A stretch of 15,926 nucleotides of DNA, taken from assembly GCA_016840125.1 (NCBI GenBank), contig JAEOSY010000155.1, positions 1-15,926 of the forward strand, in the 5' to 3' direction. Both the position numbers and the translations under genes were made by a program. The notes beneath the pieces are model-generated. The model did not search any database. It saw only the letters and a list, made by a program, of their open reading frames with translations, and was not told the DNA's origin. This document shows positions 13,751 through 15,926 of this stretch, one piece after another. How positions within the stretch are numbered: the stretch's first letter is position 1; the number at the start of each line of letters is the position of its first letter. The DNA is from Candidatus Helarchaeota archaeon (lineage in GTDB: Archaea > Asgardarchaeota > Lokiarchaeia > Helarchaeales > HEL-GB-A).

Positions 13751-14959
13751 CTAGGATCGGTCGGTGGGGGGATAATAGGGATTTTCCCTTTTAGTATCTT
13801 CATTTTTCACCACATACTCCTTCCCATCCGCATCTACGTATATTTTCCCAGAATTATCTAAGAGGTCGTATAATTCTTTCCGCTGTTTGAAATCAGTAAC
13901 ACAAATTTGTGAGCAGAATCCACATCGGGGGTTCGTATGCTCCAAGGATCGCTCACCAACATTGGTGAAAAGACCACCTGTATTTATTTCAGCTAGAATC
14001 TTCCTATTATATTTCCTGATTTCTTCAGGAGTTTCTTTATTATATAGTATTTGGTTCATTAAATCTGTTAAATATTTCAAATCCGTAATTTTCTCTTCTT
14101 CAACGTTCGCCAAACTGATATGAGTGGGACACCAAATTGTCCAGTTGCCGTCTCTACTGAGCCCTGTCAGACCACCACATCCTATTCCACAGCGCGCCCA
14201 AGCATATCTTTTTGCGTAAATTTCTTGCCGTCCTCCAATGATTACAGGCTTTTCTTCCTCAGTGAGCGAGAAAAACCCGGAATTGCAGGAACGTACGCAT
14301 AATTTGCACTTGTTACAATGATTTTCTTCTGCAAGGGGATCGGGCTCTAAGGGTGCAGAGGTCAAGACCGCCCCCAGATGGAGCGCCCCACCATACTCGG
14401 GGGTTACTAGGTTTCCTGACCACCCAATCCGCCCTAAACCTGCGGCAACTGCCCCATACCTGAGAGAAAATTCGGGAAGTGGCATCTTTTTGTTAAAAAT
14501 TTTCGCTAAAGCTTTGGAAACGATCTTTCCTGCTAAGCCGAATCTAAGTGCGGGACGCGCAAGCCACGCCCTAACGTTCTCGCCAGTGGTCTCTTTCCCC
14601 ATACCCCTTCCTTTTCGGTACTGCCCATTCGGAATAATAGCAAAGGCCTTATATTCCGTGTTCTTCTCTATAAATTCCGCCATCTCTTGGGCAAGCTGCC
14701 AACTGGTAGAATACGCAACCCACATCTCTTTTGCTAGACTCATCCGCTCCTTTTTGGAGAAATAAGCTCTTAATGCTTTAAATGAGTAAGGAAACGCCCA
14801 GATAATACAGCTTTGTGCCCTTGGTAGTAAATAACTCATATCACCCGAGGGAGGGGCATCTTTCAATCGTTCTTGATTACCTATTCCAACTAATTTTGCA
14901 CCAGCATCCAGTGCCAGCTGTTTTACCTCAGATTTAAGTTCGGCTAAGTCCACTTTCAT
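13751..14959 (-). CDS. Fe-S protein of the epoxyqueuosine reductase / reductive dehalogenase type
   Basis: This protein is 402 residues from ATG 14959; a TTG at 14968 would add three. The TATA box upstream would start the transcript almost at this ATG. Below, residues are numbered from the TTG. The N-terminal part (5-60) resembles the QueG/RdhA fold (AGAKLVGIGNQERLKD). 'RYGAVAAGLGRIGWSGNLVTPEYG' (170-193) is the corrinoid-side segment typical of these enzymes. CNKCKLCVRSC (C218, C221, C224, C228) is a ferredoxin cluster motif and CGFCSQIC (C349, C352, C356) supplies the second. C260, C264 and C280 lie between. There is no Tat signal, so it acts in the cytoplasm. It may carry out a cobalamin- or Fe-S-dependent reduction. 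Too many residues differ from QueG to name the substrate. Confidence 0.8.
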   Translation of the reverse strand: MKVDLAELKSEVKQLALDAGAKLVGIGNQERLKDAPPSGDMSYLLPRAQSCIIWAFPYSFKALRAYFSKKERMSLAKEMWVAYSTSWQLAQEMAEFIEKNTEYKAFAIIPNGQYRKGRGMGKETTGENVRAWLARPALRFGLAGKIVSKALAKIFNKKMPLPEFSLRYGAVAAGLGRIGWSGNLVTPEYGGALHLGAVLTSAPLEPDPLAEENHCNKCKLCVRSCNSGFFSLTEEEKPVIIGGRQEIYAKRYAWARCGIGCGGLTGLSRDGNWTIWCPTHISLANVEEEKITDLKYLTDLMNQILYNKETPEEIRKYNRKILAEINTGGLFTNVGERSLEHTNPRCGFCSQICVTDFKQRKELYDLLDNSGKIYVDADGKEYVVKNEDTKRENPYYPPTDRS

Positions 14960-14971
14960 CAAAACCAATAG

Positions 14972-15022
14972 CTAAATATAAATAACAGTAATGATCAATT
15001 ATTTGATCATCGTATTTATAAA
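14972..15022. promoter_or_regulatory. Divergent promoters around a perfect palindromic operator
   Basis: ATGATCAA (14991-14998), a four-base spacer and TTGATCAT (15003-15010) form an exact inverted repeat. It lies midway between a minus-strand TATA (TTATTTATATTTAG, 14985-14972) for the Fe-S protein and a plus-strand TATA (TATTTATAAAT, about 15013-15023) for the small membrane gene. A dimeric regulator bound here could control both. Confidence 0.6.
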
Positions 15023-15091
15023 TTAGATCCATAACATCTTGATTGAGAGGAATCTACAAAGGGTGTTGAGAAATGTCTTGTTTTAATATTA

Positions 15092-15229
15092 TTGACGGCT
15101 ATATTGATGACACCAGTGATTTTAGAAGGGATGGGAGCTCAAGCTTTCATCGATGTAAATCTCTTATTTCTGATAGTTACTGGTATGATGATTTTTTCAA
15201 CAAATATTCTCTTTTGGGGCTTTAAATAG
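15092..15229 (+). CDS. Small two-helix membrane protein, start uncertain or frameshifted
   Basis: From TTG 15092 to TAG 15229 the frame gives 45 residues with two hydrophobic stretches: TAILMTPVILEGMGAQAF, and later NLLFLIVTGMMIF and NILFWGFK. The frame is open back to a TGA near 15050 but offers no ATG or GTG upstream. In another frame, TTG 15066 reads RNVLF and stops at a TTTTAA; a one-base shift there would join it to LILLTAI and make one signal-peptide-like N-terminus. Thus either the start is TTG 15092 or a base was lost or miscalled in the T4 run at 15081-15084. A TATA box at about 15013-15023 supports transcription here. Function unknown. Confidence 0.45.
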   Translation: MTAILMTPVILEGMGAQAFIDVNLLFLIVTGMMIFSTNILFWGFK

Positions 15230-15246
15230 AGTATTTCAACAGAAAG

Positions 15247-15735
15247 TCAGCTTAAAGCACTCTTCTGAAAGAGACCTTTTGTTGATTCTTTAGACTGTTG
15301 GTCGGTGGAATATATAATAGCAGATATATAATTCCCATTCAAGGAACCCAATCCTCCAAGCAATCCACCAATAAATAGGGTGAAAAGGATTAAGGCAATG
15401 GGAAAGGATTCAAGGAACCCGAGGATAGATGTTATAAGAGCCGTTAGTTCGAAAAGTGGACCAATAATTAAAAAGTAAATAAAGAAGCAAAGCCAGATGA
15501 GCCCAATAGCCAGAAATCCAATTAGAAAGCTGAGAATTCCTGACTTCTTCATTATAAAACCACCAATGCCCCCAGCTAGAAGCATGAGGTACCACCATCC
15601 TGCGAGTTGAAATAGAAATCCTAGAATTGTTATAAAAAGAAAGCCGACAGTATAGCTATGCTCCGCTTTTAAAAACTCTATGAGTATATCCTTCAATCTA
15701 AATGTGGAATCCTTAATTTTTTCCAATGAACTCAT
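15247..15735 (-). CDS. Four-helix membrane protein, unknown function
   Basis: This 162-residue protein has hydrophobic helices near 29-47, 49-63, 66-92 and 94-133, the last region probably two helices. The charged N-terminus (SSLEKIKDSTFRLKD) and tail (STDQQSKESTKGLFQKS) are probably cytoplasmic. It contains many Gly and Leu residues and no catalytic motif. GGTGG about nine bases before the ATG is the Shine-Dalgarno. The ATG overlaps the stop of the penicillin-acylase-like gene (ATGA), so the two are coupled and the proteins likely act at the same membrane. No family recognised. Confidence 0.7.
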   Translation of the reverse strand: MSSLEKIKDSTFRLKDILIEFLKAEHSYTVGFLFITILGFLFQLAGWWYLMLLAGGIGGFIMKKSGILSFLIGFLAIGLIWLCFFIYFLIIGPLFELTALITSILGFLESFPIALILFTLFIGGLLGGLGSLNGNYISAIIYSTDQQSKESTKGLFQKSALS

Positions 15736-15926
15736 GGCTTGAACACCACCGTCGCTTTGATATAATCAGTAGGATATTCGTCAATGCTTAAAGGAAACAG
15801 AATCCCATGATATTGGTTATGTTTCCAAAGTTCAAAATTATCACGCCAATGGGGTGAAACTGGATTACCAGATTGCCCGCCAGGGTAGCTGAGGTATCCA
15901 ACATAGGTGTCATTTTTTGCTAAATT
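15732..15926 (-). CDS. Penicillin acylase family protein (Ntn hydrolase, S45), C-terminal part only
   Basis: The minus strand from the window edge to TGA 15734-15732 gives 64 residues with the C-terminal signature of penicillin amidases: 'YLSYPGGQSGNPVSPHWRD' followed by 'FELWKHNQYHGILFPLS'. In this family the GGQSGNP..PHY.D..ELW segment ends the beta chain. The proteins are usually 600-800 residues, self-cleave to expose an N-terminal Ser, and hydrolyse amide bonds of N-acyl compounds, typically outside the cell. The catalytic Ser lies upstream of the window, so activity cannot be judged. The gene overlaps the four-helix membrane protein gene by four bases. Truncation is due to the window edge. 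Confidence 0.85.
   Translation of the reverse strand, partial: NLAKNDTYVGYLSYPGGQSGNPVSPHWRDNFELWKHNQYHGILFPLSIDEYPTDYIKATVVFKP

Noticed and set aside
15073..15225. 50-residue ATG-started frame (MSCFNIIDGY) over the small membrane gene
   Set aside because: Composition rich in Ser, Cys, Asp and Arg without pattern; the overlapping hydrophobic frame looks far more like a protein.

Overview
The window looks archaeal and is probably from an Asgard archaeon (Loki/Heimdall-like), although nothing in it fixes the lineage. The evidence for Archaea is a Sulfolobus-type single-stranded DNA-binding protein, a TrmB-family regulator, TATA boxes about 25 bases upstream of starts (several near-leaderless), Shine-Dalgarno matches of the GGTGAT type, oligo-T stretches after genes, and AT-rich DNA with long intergenic gaps. 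The Asgard assignment is inference from gene content and style.

Layout. 1-91 (-) is the start of a DUF433 protein cut by the window edge. 370-867 (-) is the SSB. 1075-1293 (-) is a coding-like remnant without a start codon. 1393-1713 (+) is a small three-helix membrane protein. It is followed at 1867-1955 by a long hairpin whose loop carries a G-quadruplex-like tract. 2162-3163 (+) is a SAM methyltransferase with its own promoter and T-rich end. 3288-6233 (+) holds a TrmB-like regulator, a seven-helix membrane protein and a GT-B glycosyltransferase; the last two overlap by ATGA. 6528-6797 (+) is a small coiled-coil protein. About 7001-7090 is a GC-rich, foldable, promoter-equipped RNA candidate. 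7321-9282 (+) encodes a membrane-anchored purple-acid-phosphatase-like metallophosphoesterase and a six-helix membrane protein. 9340-10320 (-) is a surface protein with a large N-glycosylatable outer domain.

The most unusual part is 10489-13722. A C13/caspase-like cysteine peptidase carries an N-terminal domain that is repeated as a stand-alone protein just upstream. Before these lie two adjacent genes with the same plan (N-terminal helices, proline-rich linker, short C-terminal basic helix), and divergently a ribbon-helix-helix regulator. No family name is recognised for the stand-alone and proline-rich proteins.

The right end holds a corrinoid/Fe-S reductase-like protein (13751-14959, -). 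It is divergent from a tiny membrane protein (15092-15229, +) across a perfect 8+4+8 palindrome placed between two TATA boxes. Last come a four-helix membrane protein (15247-15735, -) and the C-terminus of a penicillin-acylase-family protein (15732-15926, -), overlapping by ATGA.

A 13-base palindrome-like motif (about GTAwCAwTGwTAC) recurs in promoters near 2025, 3249, 6288, 6959 and 7277. It may be the operator of the TrmB-like protein, with positions that fit activation (just upstream of TATA) at some genes and repression (downstream of TATA) at others.
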